Source: Monosiga brevicollis MX1
Taxonomy: Eukaryota; Opisthokonta; Choanoflagellata; Craspedida; Salpingoecidae
Reading direction: 5' to 3'
DNA length: 64,000 nt
NCBI RefSeq assembly: GCF_000002865.3
Contig: NW_001865040.1
Span: forward strand, 2,019,226 to 2,083,225
A program made the position numbers and the translations under genes. The notes below the pieces were generated by a model. That model was not told the origin of the DNA. It saw nothing but the letters and a program-made list of their open reading frames with translations, and did no database searches. Positions 10,842-23,572 of this stretch are shown piece by piece. Every line of letters starts with the position of its first letter. Position 1 is the stretch's first letter.

Positions 10842-12116
10842 TCATGACAGTTTTCCCACCTCGGTATCATCATGCGCAGTGTTCGCGTCACCGACGGCAT
10901 TGCGCACGTATTCCAAAGCCTCATCCTGCGTCATTTCATTCTTGGCCACCCTGTGTACGTTCCGAGGCAGTCAGTAACGACAGCACAACTGGAAATGATG
11001 GCAAGGGCTATGACAGTCGAGCTTTTTTTTATTACGCTCAAAGGCCTGCACAACGTACATGATCATGATTTGCATGCGCTGGTCATTGGTCAAGTTTTCT
11101 AAAAGTTCTGGCCGCAACCCCGTTGCCTGTCGCACGATGCGACACCCAATGAGAATACCCGACCGCCGGGGCCAGCTGGTCCCAAGGAATATCTCGTGGG
11201 CAGAAAACACCAAGCACTGTCACGCACCGACACACGGTCCTCGGACAAAGCATCCATCTTGTTTTGCCCACTAACCGGAGCAAAGGGATCGTTCAGAGTG
11301 AGTTTCAGCGTACCCGTTTGAGTGCACCACGCACTCAAGTTCACATACGTCTGCAGCCAGAAGAGGAGTGAATGGACTGCTCGATGGTCACTCATTTGCA
11401 GGGCCGCTTGGAGATCAGCCACGTAATCTTCAATGTCCACCTTTTGAATTCGCCCCGCCTGGGACAAACCGTAACAGAGCCGCGTGAGATCACGCCAAGC
11501 TGCGTGGTCTTTGATTTTACAAAGAGAAACAAAGCCAGAGGCGAAGAAAGCAGGGGATGGAAGTGGGAATGGCGAGTTGTGCTCCACATGAGTGTCAACA
11601 GGCACGGTCAATCCTTGCCTTGGCAGCCTGGGCAATGATTCGGCGGTGTGAGTCTGTTACTTTTTGCCGAACGTCGGGCTGGGCGATCTTGCCATGGTGG
11701 ATGATCACTTGTGTGGCGTGCTGCTTGTGCGTGCTGCCAGGGACAGCCACCGAATTGGCACGGCGGCCCATGGCAGCAGAAAATGCGCCCTGCCGATTTA
11801 CAGCGCCAGACGCTGACTGACTGCGCGTAGGTGCAGTTGGTGGGGTGTAGTCGGGCTTTGGCTTGTTCACACTCAAGCGCCGGAGGCGCATCGCCCGCGA
11901 TGCGCGATGACCCGCCGGCGCGGCGCTGGTGAGACATGGGTCTGCACCTTGGTTCTCATCCTGGCCATGTTTGAGGTGGGCTGATGGTGGTGGCGGCGGC
12001 GGAGCATACCCAGGGTGCACTGGTGATGCCATTCTTACTGTTGTCTGCATCAACGGGCAAGTTGTACGCGCAAGATCGTCCTCGAGCTCGTGTGAGGAAA
12101 CAATAATAATGGTCAC
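10842..12116 (-). CDS. Uncharacterised protein with Pro-rich N-terminus and helical C-terminus
   Basis: No family recognised. The first exon (from 12116, or from ATG at 12032) encodes a Pro-rich start (HPGYAPPPPPPSAH) and basic Ser/Thr/Pro-rich sequence ending in SHRRIIAQAAKARID. The next exon, about 11284-11510, is the best-looking coding segment: DHAAWRDLTRLCYGLSQAG, then VDIEDYVADLQAALQM and HSLLFWLQTYVNLSAW. A third exon (about 11040-11118) reads ATGLRPELLENLTNDQRMQI and continues MIMYVVQAFE. The last exon reads VAKNEMTQDEALEYVRNAV and ends GKLS at 10842. The C-terminal half looks like an all-alpha domain. It could be a scaffold or adaptor, but that is a guess from composition. It lies downstream of GRIPAP1 on the same strand. 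Confidence 0.55.
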
Positions 12117-12314
12117 TCATCAACATTTGAAATTGCGAACATGAGCGAATTGATTTTTGTTGTTGTTTTTGTTCGAAAAAATGATAACCATGGAAAAAAA
12201 AAAAAAAAAAAAGGATAGTGTATGAATTGATGGCTGGAAAGAGGGAGCAGTCAGGCCATAGAAGCGTGGTGCGATGCTCGGGCAGACATGGCAGAGAGCA
12301 AAGCCAGCGGCGTT

Positions 12315-14714
12315 TCATGCATCACTAGTAAGGCTGCGAACAAGATTTTCCAGCTCGATGTTCTTCATCAGCGTCTCCTCCATCACCTGCTGCATCTTCT
12401 GATTGGCCATCCTGTCAGATTCGGAAAGGGAGAAATAGGCAGGCGAGCAAACGATGCATTGAGTTGTAGCTTGGCTGTCTTTTCGAAAGGTCCGGAAGTG
12501 AGCGCACGGCCTCGAATGGTGACGCCCGTGACTCATACGGCACGACCACCCGGGATGACATGATGCCAGCAGCAGACAGGGCACGCACTGTAGAGCGGCG
12601 ACGTTGGTCTTGGCAGCCTTGCTGGAGCTCGGTGCAGCGCTCGTCGTGGCCTCGCCTGTTAAAGCAAAGGTATCAAGCAATGTGCTCTTTTTTGCCAACT
12701 GCGCCTCGAGTTGTTGAAGCTTGCGCAGCGACCGGCGCAGCTGCATACCCAGCCAAATATTCACGAGTAAGCAACCAATCTGAACATCAGAGCAGGGGAA
12801 GGGGGGGAGCAATTCTTCTGTGCAAAAGCATCCACTCGCTGCTGACTTACCCGGTCTTCCGTCTCTGCCTTGTCCGTTTGCAGTGCAGTCATTCGGTCGA
12901 GTAGGGCCTCTTGTTCTTCGTGTGTAATGACAACCTTGGCTGCCTCGGAGGAGTTGTCTGTTTCAAACGAGCGAAGTGTGGCTTGACTCGTTTCTGATAC
13001 TTGGCTGATGGACCGGCGATGCATCGACCGCCGCGCAGTCTTGGGGCTACTCGTGCGTGATGAGGTAGTTGTGACCATCGACGCCGAGTCTTGTTTTCGT
13101 TGCTCACGAGCCAGTTGCTTGCGAAGCTCCTTAATCAGGTTGGCATCCTTGCTGCGTTGCTGGTCTCGAGTGTCTTGCTCGTGCTGCTGGGTGGCCAACA
13201 AAGCCTCGGCTTTGGTGGCTCGAGTCTCGCTTGCCGCTAGCTGTGCGCGGAGCTCATCCCCGGATTTGGCGTGTGCGCGGATCAACGTCGTAGTGGCGGC
13301 TCGGACAAAGCTCTGTAATCGCTCATGACGGCGTTCCAGGGTAGCCATCTGGTCAATTGTCGTTGCCAAGCGCGCTTCAGCGGCAGCGTGTGCCTCATGA
13401 AGGCGTGCGGCCTCTGCTGCTTTTTGCGCCAATTCAGCATTTGTTGCTTCATTTTGTTGTTGCAGCTCCTCAATCTGCTCATGCGCAGCCGTAAGATCGG
13501 CCTCAAGGGCAGCGAGCTTGGCGGCATGTTGGGCGCGTAATTCGGCTTTGCTGGACTCGCTCTGTTCATCCCGAGACTGCAGCTGCTTGGCCAAGTCATC
13601 GGCCTGGGTGCGACAATAGTCGGCCGTCTCGCGCTCCTTGATCAGCTTTCGCTCGAGTTCTTGCATATCATGATCCGAGGCGGCGATGCGCGCCTCCAAC
13701 TCACGGGTTTGCGTCGTTGCTCGTTGCAGATCGTGTGACAGACGTTGTTTTTCTTCCTCCAGCTCTTGTACTCGCTCCGTTAGTCGGGCCATCTGCTCGC
13801 CCTCCTCATTTTCAGCCTTGCGCCCAACGGAGAGTAAGAATAATCGTCGTATGGGCAAAGCACTGAAATGAAAGCAGCAAACTTTGAAATGCAAGGGCAT
13901 GGCGGGTACCGACCTCGCGCCGCAGCCGTGTTTTCAGCTCATCGGCCTCTTGCTGAGCAGCCTGCAGCGCTTCTTGGGCATCTGTAAGCTCCTTTTGGGA
14001 GGCCTCGTCCTTGCGCCTGAGCACTTCGCGATGCTCGGCTCGCAGAGAGACCAGAGCCAGATCATGTTGCTGCGCCTGATCTTGCAACGCCTGCAAAGAC
14101 GAAGCGTGATGAGTCCAAGATGCTGGTAAGTCATGGCACCGCACGAGCGTGGCGAAACCTTGAGATGGTCCTGTAATGCTGTCTCTTTCTCCTGTTGCAA
14201 CGCGAGATAAGACTGCTGTTTGCGCTTGTATTTCTCTTGTACTCTGGAACACAACGATTATCACAGCCGATTATGATCAGCAGCGGGAAAAAAAATAAAT
14301 AGGCCTGGGCGGAGTGATCGGATCATTCGCAAAAGCTGAAGAGTAAGTAGGCGGGAACAAGGCTTACTCGGCAAGCTGCATCTGCACTGCTTCCACTTTG
14401 GTCTTCAGCGCTTCTGCGCTAGCCGCGACGGCAGTCGGTGTGTCTGAGGCAGCCTTGGAGTCCAAGTCTGCGTCGCCATCACCAACTTTTGTCTCAGGGC
14501 TGGTGGGTGCTGTCGACAAGGAGGGGGCGATCCCAACCAAACAAGGTTGACTGAGATGCATATGGACCGATCAAGGGCGGGGGCGGCTAGCGAGAATTTC
14601 GCCGGGAAACGCAGCAGAAGAGGAAGAGGAAGTGGAAGAAAAAGAAAAAGAAAAAGAAAAAGAAAAAGAAAAAGAAAAAGAAAAAGAAAAAGAAAAAGAA
14701 AAAGAAAAAGAAAA

Positions 14715-14748
<34 letters not shown>

Positions 14749-15620
14749 CAAGTGTACCGGATGCAGGAGATGCGGTCGGGGCCACGGGGGTTTCGGCTTG
14801 GGCAGAGAGGGTGGCGATGCGGGCAGAGAGGACTTCATTCTCTTTTGAGATCTGCCAACAAAGATCTGTGAGGCGAGTCCGGTGGTACGGGCACACATCG
14901 AGAGTACGATTGAATGGCGAGTGGGGCCAATGAAGACAAGACCTCAGCCAAATTTGTCAAGAGACCATCCCGTTGGCTCTGCAGCTCCAGTTTCTCTTGC
15001 TGTGGCAATGATCATGGTTGACAATGAACACGGAGCAGCAAGGAAGATCGAGGGCATCAAGTGGCGATGTGAATGGGAAGGCATACCTCGTAGCGCTCGA
15101 GGAGGGCAGCCACTTCCTTGGCCTTTTTACTTTTGTTGATTGCCTGGAACACGCAAGATGCACGTTCGGGCGTACCAAGGCGATGAGTTCGAGCTTCTTG
15201 GTGGATCATGTTGGGACGAGCGGAGCGAGATGTGCGCCAGCGCAAGTGGCAACCTTGTAGGCTTTGGCGGCATCCTTCTCCGCAACCTCAAGGCGGAGAA
15301 CACAAGAGTCAAGCTCTGCGCGAACAAGGTGGGCGTGCGTCGGCATGGTCAGTCTCAGCGACATGCTATTCAAGATGAGAATACGAGACCAGACCTCGTT
15401 GAGCACGTTGAGCCGTTTCCTCAGCAGCGATCTTTTCTGTTTTCATGAGCATGAGCGACTCCTGAAAAAGCAGAATTAGTGAATCAACGCGTTGCATGGT
15501 GCAGCCCGAAGAGCGCGCGCGTACTGCGCGCTGTGCGAGCCATCACGCAACCAGCTGCGAGAGGGGCGAGGGGGAGCACACCTGCATGCGCGCAAAGTCT
15601 TCATCGGAAAACGACGCCAT
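12315..15620 (-). CDS. GRIPAP1: GRIP1-associated protein 1-like coiled-coil protein
   Basis: A long coiled-coil protein spread over about twelve exons. In animals GRIPAP1 (GRASP-1) is a Rab4 effector on recycling endosomes. Both ends match the family: the N-terminus MASFSDEDFARMQ resembles LSEEEFQRMQ; the fourth exon AINKSKKAKEVAALL resembles ALSKSKKAQEVEVLL; the C-terminal exon MANQKMQQVMEETLMKN resembles the MNKKLQNMLEEQLTKN end segment; and DANLIKELRKQLAREQRK matches the conserved LKDLKRQLHLERKR block. Between them lies a large Glu/Gln/Ala-rich coiled coil, mainly the exon at about 12858-13818. The start is ATG at 15620 followed at once by a conserved stretch and a donor. An intron carries a GAAAAA repeat. 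Some small-exon boundaries are approximate. The gene is divergent from the KH-domain gene. Confidence 0.85.
14634..14745 (+). repeat. GAAAAA hexanucleotide repeat in a GRIPAP1 intron
   Basis: About 18 near-perfect tandem copies of GAAAAA on the plus strand (pyrimidine-rich on the GRIPAP1 sense strand), with a few single-base slips at the right end. It lies between two short coding exons. Confidence 0.9.
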
Positions 15621-16322
15621 GATGCTGGCTCCTCAAATGGTGTCTTGTCTCCTCATGCAGCAGGCATGCAGGGAGTAAACGAATGCGTCCCCGCAGCAAA
15701 CCGACAAGTGCGCCGAGCCTTGGATCGGCCAGCGGCGACCGTGCAGTGTGTAGTCAGCGCCCGCTCCGCCAGTTTCGCGCCACTTGGGAGAAAATGCAAA
15801 CGACGAGAACAGTGACGATATCAGATAGATTGTGTCGAGTTGGAGGGGTGTCTCGACAAATTGGAGGGGTCACCACCACCAACCACAGCACACCAGCGAC
15901 TTCGTAGCCCAAAGTGTGATCAAGTGTGCCTCTTGGGTCTTACACAACGCATTACGTGTGTGTTTGGGGCCCGTTCATTCTCCTCCTCGAGAACAAAAGG
16001 AGCAAAGGGAGGAGAACAAAGACACCGGAGCGGTTACGCTCAAAAGCTCAAAGGGTGCGCTCGCCTCCAACTCTTGTGTGTCTACAGTGTGTGTGTCCGT
16101 GTGTGTCCTTACTGCTTCAGGCCGCTTGTTGATGTTAAACCGGCGGTTTCCGTTGTTATTGAAGACTTTCTTGTAGTAAATGTTGTATTCAAGCATTACC
16201 TTGTGTTACTTCATGTCAGTCATGGGGCTGTTGTTGCTGTTGTTGTATGCCTACCATTCTTTTGTCTCCAGAGAGACACAAAGACACAGAGAGAACACAC
16301 ACAACACACAAACAGGGCGGGT

Positions 16323-16323
<1 letters not shown>

Positions 16324-16359
<36 letters not shown>
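16324..16359 (+). repeat. CA dinucleotide repeat
   Basis: A perfect run of about 18 CA units in the GRIPAP1/KH intergenic region. Confidence 0.95.
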
Positions 16360-16360
<1 letters not shown>

Positions 16361-16425
16361 CCAGCAGCAGCCGTTTGCTCGCGACCCGTTTGCTTCCCTC
16401 CGGCGCTTGCTTGGCCCTTTTGCTG

Positions 16426-16457
16426 ATCGATCAATCGATCGATCGATCGATCGATCG
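16426..16457 (+). repeat. GATC/TCGA tetranucleotide repeat
   Basis: Near-perfect tandem TCGA units, self-complementary, directly downstream of the CA repeat. Each unit is a GATC site, so a hairpin is possible. Confidence 0.9.
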
Positions 16458-16745
16458 TTGTGTAGATTCAACAGAGCCGGAGGGGCCTTTGGGTGGACTG
16501 GCCTGCCCTGCCCATCTGCGGCTGCCGCTGGCAGATGCCGATGCGGCTGGACCGGATTTCGATTCCTAAACGGCCTTTGCATGGGGCGGCTGCCACTTCA
16601 AAACTTCCGCATCGCCTGCTCAAAACGCTTCGCTCCGCCTCGCCCACCCACTTGTAAGATGTCTGGATTCCTTGTCGCTCGTTGCTCGCCCTGACATGGC
16701 CTCCTTGCGCTTGATCCCTCCGTGCGATCAACGTTCGCAGTTACC

Positions 16746-19700
16746 ATGTCTCACCACAACCTTCACGCCTTGCCACAGATCTCGGCCAATCAACATCCTC
16801 CCGCCAATTTGTATCAGTCTCAGCTTCTCGAGCCGGTGAGTCATGCCATGTCTCAGGAACCCCGACACGATGCGCTCAGAGCCTCAGAATCATTGATAGA
16901 CCAGTACCTGACGGCTGCTTTTTTTTTTTTTTTTTTTTTTCCTTCTGGCGGATTTGTTTATTTGTCTGTCATCGTCGTTCCCCTCTCTCTTTCTCGTCGC
17001 GCAATCTTTCTCCAGAGGAAACAGGAGGAACCAACAGCATCACTTCGCACTGGACTTGAGCCAAGTGATCGCCACGTGTTTTGATCGCGCGCTGAACATG
17101 GCCATTTAGGGCTTGTTGTTTTCAACTTTTATCCCATCCGTTGATCTTGAAGCACCGATCCCTCTTCGTGTCTTCTCCCCCTTCAACAACACGCAACACG
17201 CAAGCTTTCCAGCTCGCCACGAATCCTGATCCCTGCGTGCAAGCCAAACCATGGCGAGCCTACACGTACAACATGCCGTCTGCGCCCCCTGTGCTCAACG
17301 CTTAATTGACCGCCAAGACGTATTGGCGCCTGCGACTCAAAGGTACGCCTACCGTGTCCAGTTCGTTCCGAAGCCAATCTTATAGTCGATCGAGCTACCA
17401 AACTTGGTCCGGCCCTCTGGAGCTCACCACCCTCACGCCACTTCTGTCTCTCTGTCTCTCTGTCTCTCCGTCTTCCCTTTCCTTTTCCTCCCTTTGAACA
17501 TCAGCCTCAAGACCTGCTTTGTCTGCCAGCAGCAACTGCCCGATGCCTTGGTACGCCCCCCTATCTGCCACACATACTTATCTGCCGCTCAGTCCTCAGT
17601 GTCTCACTGATCTTACTGATGGATTGATGCTTGTCAACAGGACCTCGTCTTCTGGAATGATGTTCGCCGTGTCTGGGAAGCGCACACACAAGCTTGCCAC
17701 CGACGCGAATTCTGTCCATCTTTACTTCAGGTGCGCTTGCTTGTTGCGCTCGCCCTCAATACTTCTGCCCCACGGCGTGTGCTCCTTCTTTCTCACCCAC
17801 CATGCACGGACATGTGCACTGCTTTGCAAATCAAGGCCAACCCAGCCGTTTCTTGTCACAAAGGTTGGCGCTGCGAATACATCCATCATGAAAAAGAGCA
17901 GACCTTCCCGTTCTCCGTGCCCTTGATTATCAATGTCCAGCCACATGAAGGTTGGCATCTGATTATCTCGCATGATCAACCATTGTTGCCGGCTCAGACA
18001 AAGTTTTTGTTTCTTTGTGGGGAGGGGTGGTGGTGGTGTGCGCTTTCGCTTTTGCTTTTGCCTTTAATCCTCGCAATCATTGCTCTATCTGTCAATACCT
18101 AGCCGAACTCGTGCGGACCATGCTCCATGGCCAAATTCACGATCACGTAAGGATGGGGGCACTTTCTGTTTGCATCAATGATGCGGCTACTGAAAACGAC
18201 ACACACCGGGCCGCAATGCTCTAACACTGCGATGCCCCCGGATAGTCTGTCTACGCTGTTGCTTCAGACGTGAGCTTGCGCATCGCCCAAACCCTGGGCC
18301 CACGATGCATCGATCTCCCTGACAATCAGGACAGTGTCGCATGTAAGCTGTTCTGATACTGTTTTGATTTTTTTGCAACGTCCAACTTCAAGCCTGCAGC
18401 TTCGTGTTTTGCCAAGACATTGGTGAACGTCCCTTTGTCTGCACTCATTTTGATCTTCCTGACTCAATATGACTCTTCTCTCAGTCGCGGAGTTTCTGAA
18501 GCGCGTGCCCAGCCGTTCCTTGGGAACGCCCTCCAAGATGTTTTGGGTGCCCAATACCAACCATAAGGTATGTCAAAGCAGAGCTTGATCTCTCTTACGA
18601 TAGCCTTGCTGCGCGTCAATCGACCCACGCACGCCTGGCCCTCACGTGTGCTCAATTTCTGGATCAGATTGCCTACAGCTTTCGCACCCGCGCAGAGGGC
18701 CTGCATGAGCTCCAATGGCTCCACAGAGCGTTTTCAAATCGCATCATTCGCAATGTACCGCGACAAGCTTGTGGTATCGTTGTTGGACCTCAAGGCGCTA
18801 CTGCGCGCAGCATTGAACGTGAAAGCAAGGGCATCGTCATGGTATCGGAAAACATTCGCGTGGGTGACGACATGCGGCAGGTGCGCAGAAATCGCCTGAG
18901 TGGCTAGGCTGCCCCGCGCGGACCACCCTGTATACCCCATCACTCATGCCTGCCTCTTGGAACGGTGCGCTTAGGTTTGGATTGTGACTCTCAATGAGGC
19001 GGACTTGGAGGGCGCACGTGCTCGGGTGGATAGCCTCTTGGCCACGGCCATCTCCGGCGGATCCGTGGGCAATGGGACCTCTTATGGGCATTTCTCTCAA
19101 GGGCGAGGTGGCGTGGCTCACCAGATGGCCCCCGCTGGTCAAGCCACGCCAGATCGCGTCGTAATGCTTTCATCTTCGCAACTGACCGAGGAAGGTCCGT
19201 TTATTGCCCTGGCCCAGAATTGCGTTTGCTATTGTTTTGTTACTTTGTACTCATGCCCCAATGTCCACCTTTCACGCGCCTCAACCATAGTCTCAACTGT
19301 TCTCGAATACGCCGCACGTCTCTCGGATCTGGGGCCCATGTCGTTCAAGTGGTCCAAAGACGGGGTGGGTTATGGCACACCAGCATCTCATCCCCTCTCC
19401 TCGTGAATTGATGTGCTTGCACCGTGGGCCTCCGCTGAAAATGTTGTCAATTGGCAACAATCATTGGTTCTGCCGCTTCTCTCACTTTTGCCTATGCTTA
19501 GATTTACACGCGGTCTGAAAATTTGGCCAGTGCATGGCAAGAATACCAACAGTGGCAGCTCCTGGTCGCTCGGCGCACCATCATGCATTTGCCTGCCGGG
19601 TTGGTGGGCTATCGCCTTGTCGGCACCAAGGGCTCAAATATTGTTCCCATTGCCCGTGATTCCTCCGCTATTGTCATCATCATTCCTGTCCGAGGCCCAC

Positions 19701-22514
19701 CCAAGGAGGTTCGTCATCTTTCGGAGGTTTTGGTCCCACACGATGGTCAACGTCAGAGCAATGCCTCCCTCATCAGAGGCGATAATATTATCAGACTAAC
19801 GCTTCCCTCGACATGTGACTGTAGATCTGGGTCGTGGGTAATCCCTCGGCTCAGCAGGCGGCCATTCCTCGTCTCGAGGCGTTGGTGCGGCTCCAATCAC
19901 CCAACTACCGTTTTTCCGATGGCACTGAATCACGCTCCTCCTCGGCGTCATCCAGCGGTCGCGCATCGCTGCGCTCAAGTCGCAGCGTGCGTAGCCCACG
20001 CTCGGATTTCATCTTCAGGACCGCGGAAAAGGTCGATGCTGAGCGTAAGTCAACGTGGTCCCCTTTGTCGTGTTTGATTTGACGAGGGCTATGACTTGTG
20101 CCAACTTACTGACCTTTCCCCCTCTTTGCCTTGATGCTCGCGTCTTCGCATTTCTTGGTGACCACCTAGTGCGGCACATGATTCGAGTCATTCCCATTAG
20201 CGTGTTTGAGAATGAGTGGAAACCCATTGTGGTTGACGACGCTGGCAACTTGATTGCACGCACGGACACCCAACATGCCAATGCCATCTTCAACCACCTG
20301 AGCCATCTCTTCAGGACGCGCATGATCATCCGTCTGCCTAGCACGGTAGAAGCACCCCGCATCATTGGTCACGCTGGACGTAACCTTAAAGAAGTGTTCA
20401 GCCGAACGGGTGCGGTTGCCACCGTCTTCCCCAACAAACCTCAACCGGGAGTGACACAACGACTTTGGCTGATTGGAGACCCGGCACAGCAGATGAGCGC
20501 CAAGCAGCAAGTCGAGTCTATTGCTGGGCAAGCTCTGGATGAATTCATCGAGTCCTCCCCGCAGGCCGAGCCGCAGGCCATGATGGCTGCTGCCCTTGCG
20601 GCCGCTGGGGCTGCTGCCTCCCACGGCATCTACGACACACGCCTACTGAATGCTGGTCCGGCTCTTCCATCTTCCCGTCGGGCCAGCGCCTCCTCCGCTC
20701 ATAGCAGTGCCAGTGGCAGTCGCTCTGTCCCCCCGGTTGATGTGGTACATCGCTTCTCTGATCTTTCGCTGGGTGGTGCTGGCAATGCAAGCGCGGGTGG
20801 CAGCTTTGATTTTGGGGGGGAAGGTCTCCTCTATGGCGCGCAGCTCGAATATCCCGGCTCGCGAGATGATGTTTTTCAGAGCCCACCGTTGGCATCGCCC
20901 CTACCAGATGCCAATGGGCTGTCTGGAGCAGCCTCTGGCTTTTCAACAGGAGCACCGCCATCTCGCTCCGACTCACTCAGCAGCCAGAACAACAGCTGTG
21001 CCTCCAGCCCTGGGCACCACACCTCGCTCATGAACCAAATGAGTGCGTTGCCGCGGGCAGGTCGTGTCCCCACACCCAGAGCTAAAGAAATGGCTAGACT
21101 GCTAACACAGCGCAATGGTCGCATCGCACGCGAGGACGGCATGGGAAATGGTACTGATCCAGACTTGCGGCGTGGTGCCTCGCCCATCCATGGCCTGAAC
21201 GGGCTGATTGAGCCCGGTCCGCAAGCCTTGCACTGCAGCGTGCAATCCTTCAACCTGCCAACGACGTCACCTTTGCCATGGAAGCCGGACGATGGACAGC
21301 GCCACTCCTTTGACATCTACACCATTGACAATCATGGTGAAAAGCACCTCTACAACACATTTCTCGTCAACCGTGCCGCCCTGTCTGAAATTGTGCAGAC
21401 CCAAGCCGCCTCGCTGGACATTGATCTGGTTCCAGTCGACATGCGCATGGGCCTCATGCTTGGCGAGAAGGATGTGCCAGTAGTCATGGCAGAAGACGCG
21501 GCACTTGGTCAGGCCACCGGCACCAGTACCAACAGCAGCTCGGTTGCCGTCTTGCTGTGCCCACGTGCCAAGCTGCGCGAACTCCGCGTCTACGTGCGTG
21601 AGCTTGATCGCCAACTCGTTTTGTGGGCCAGTGCCTCGACAACGGTGGCAGACGTGATGAGGGCGTGTTTATACTATACCCAAAGCGTTACCTCGGTGGT
21701 GTACATTCGTGACGTTGAAGGCCTGGTCGTGCGGCCGCACGTGCCCTGCCACTGCCTGCCCGCGCAGGTTACGCTGCAGGCTCATCTGCAGAGCTCAGCA
21801 TGCTTGGTGCGTTTAGGCAAGACTGGCACGCACTCAAGTCTAGTCGCACCTGACGCACCCGTTACACCAGCCACGCTGCGGGCTTGCCTACAACACGCCA
21901 AACTTTGCGGCAAGGACGATTTGGTTGTGGTGGCAGCCCCACAGGCACAGGGCAGCACGCCGCCCTCCATGCGCGACCTCATTGGCCAAAATTTCATGGT
22001 CACGGTGCTCGAGCAGCCCACCGCACGCAACTTTGCAGTCACCGTGGCAATCAACGGCCATGCCCAGCAAAGCATATTGAATCTCCCACTCCACGACCCC
22101 GTTGATCGTTTGGCCACCTTGGCCACTTGTCAGATCTACCAAAGAAACATTCCCCAAGACCAAGCCAGCCGCGCTCGCCTCGTCGACCCCAGCTCAAATC
22201 AAGTTATCGCCTCACTGGCCGAGCTGAGCTCCAGCAAGTCTCCGCCCAGCGTGACGATTCAGCTTCCAACGCCGGTGGTTCTCAACGTTCCTGAAAGTAT
22301 GCCCATGATTGTCTACGTGCACGACGATACAACGGGCGTCGATGTCCGCGAAAACCTGCCTCAGCACTTGCAACAATGTCGCTTGCTCGTGTATCCCAAA
22401 ACTGGGCAACCCGATGACGCCCGGCCTTGGGCCACCAGTGAAATGTACTCAAACATGTGCTCCGATTTTGGCGTTGCCCGTCCCGATCAGCTTCAGATTT
22501 TGTTGCGAGCTTGA
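16746..22514 (+). CDS. Multi-KH-domain RNA-binding protein
   Basis: A long spliced gene whose product carries at least three KH RNA-binding domains, each with the GxxG loop. The first (about 18710-19050) reads RIIRNVPRQACGIVVGPQGA. The second (about 19560-19890) reads IMHLPAGLVGYRLVGTKGSN and continues to IWVVGNPSAQQAAIPRLEAL. The third (about 20320-20560) reads RMIIRLPSTVEAPRIIGHAG. A KH-like fold may also start the last exon (VIPISVFENEWKPIVVDDAG). The last exon, 20170-22514, continues with a Ser/Gly-rich linker and a ~400-residue C-terminal region I do not recognise. The start MSHHNLHALPQISANQ at 16746 and the small exons up to 18550 are tentative. The repeated KH layout suggests an mRNA-regulating protein of the Bicaudal-C/vigilin kind, but orthology is not claimed. 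Confidence 0.75.
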
Positions 22515-23572
22515 GTCAGCGGCGGACCTGTGCACGGCTTGGCTTTTGCACTTGTGCCTGCTCGAGGCCCCAAACCCCCGACAATGTCTCCGATTTCAGC
22601 GAAATTCTTCGATCGACCTGCCATGCTTAGTCCCTTTCCGCCCTTCTTTTTGACTCCAAGCGCGCTCTTCCTAAAACGTTTCCAATGTTATGACTTTTGA
22701 AGGAGGGTGAAGCTTGCATGGCGACTCGTGCATGTTCGCTGTCATGTGTTGTATTTTGTTCTTTCCTGATTTTGATTTTCAGGTTTTCTTTTATTTGGAT
22801 CTTTTTTTTTTTTTTCCTTGGTGCTTTTGTTTTTCTTGGTGTGAGGCTTGGTATCAATTTCCTCCCGCCCTGTTCCGCGATCTTTCCTTGCTCGACTAGA
22901 TGAGTGGCTTTTTTTGATTCTGTGAGCTCGATTTCACGACTCTTCTCGGTTCATGTCGTGCCTCTTTTGATCTGCGTGCGCTGAGCCCTTCAACATTGTT
23001 TGATTTATCTCGATGTTTGTTGATGTTTCCATTGTACATTTGTTGCTCTTCGACGAAGCGTAGTCCAGACCATACCATCGCCTCTATGTGCGTGTGCATG
23101 TGAACATGCACTTGTGACTCCCCATTTCTCTTCCCTTCTCTGATTCCTTTTTTTGTTCGTCTTTATTTTGTCCTTGCCGCGGTTGTGTTTATGTGTTCTT
23201 ATCTCCGATGATCAAAGCCGGTTGACCTCCGGCAATAGCTATAGCGATCTCGATGCTCCGAAAGTGCCAAGTTGGTCCGTTCCTGCAAATGGCTTTCGAC
23301 CGACAATTTCCAATCCAGGTTTTCCTTGACCTACTTGTTCACGTGTCAATTCTTTTTCTCACAATTTTTTATCTCTTCAGTGCCGATGCCCGCCTTGGGC
23401 CGAGCTGACTCAAAAGTCACCATTGGTCGCCTCACTCACAAGCACAAATACAAGCACAGCCAAGTCAACACACATCAGGGAGAGCTGTTTGACTGGGCGC
23501 ACAGCGCCGTGTGCAACACTCCATCATTTCATGCCTCTCACTACAGCAGATTGGGAAGCATAAAGAAAGCCC
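22515..23572. other. Convergent intergenic region, KH gene and Spindly 3' ends
   Basis: About 1 kb between two stop codons facing each other. The plus strand is T-rich (T-run at 22802-22815), as expected of 3' UTRs. A short open frame at 23379-23634 has no recognised similarity and is left out. Confidence 0.45.

Larger units (their letters stand above)
15621..16745. promoter_or_regulatory. Divergent intergenic region between GRIPAP1 and the KH gene
   Basis: About 1.1 kb between two start codons facing away from each other, so it holds the promoters and 5' UTRs of both. It contains GT-rich stretches at 16075-16110, a CA repeat and a GATC repeat. No convincing coding exon is seen. Confidence 0.45.

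Noticed and set aside
14405-14933. Lys/Arg-rich and Phe/Leu-rich frames
   Set aside because: They come from the GAAAAA repeat in a GRIPAP1 intron.
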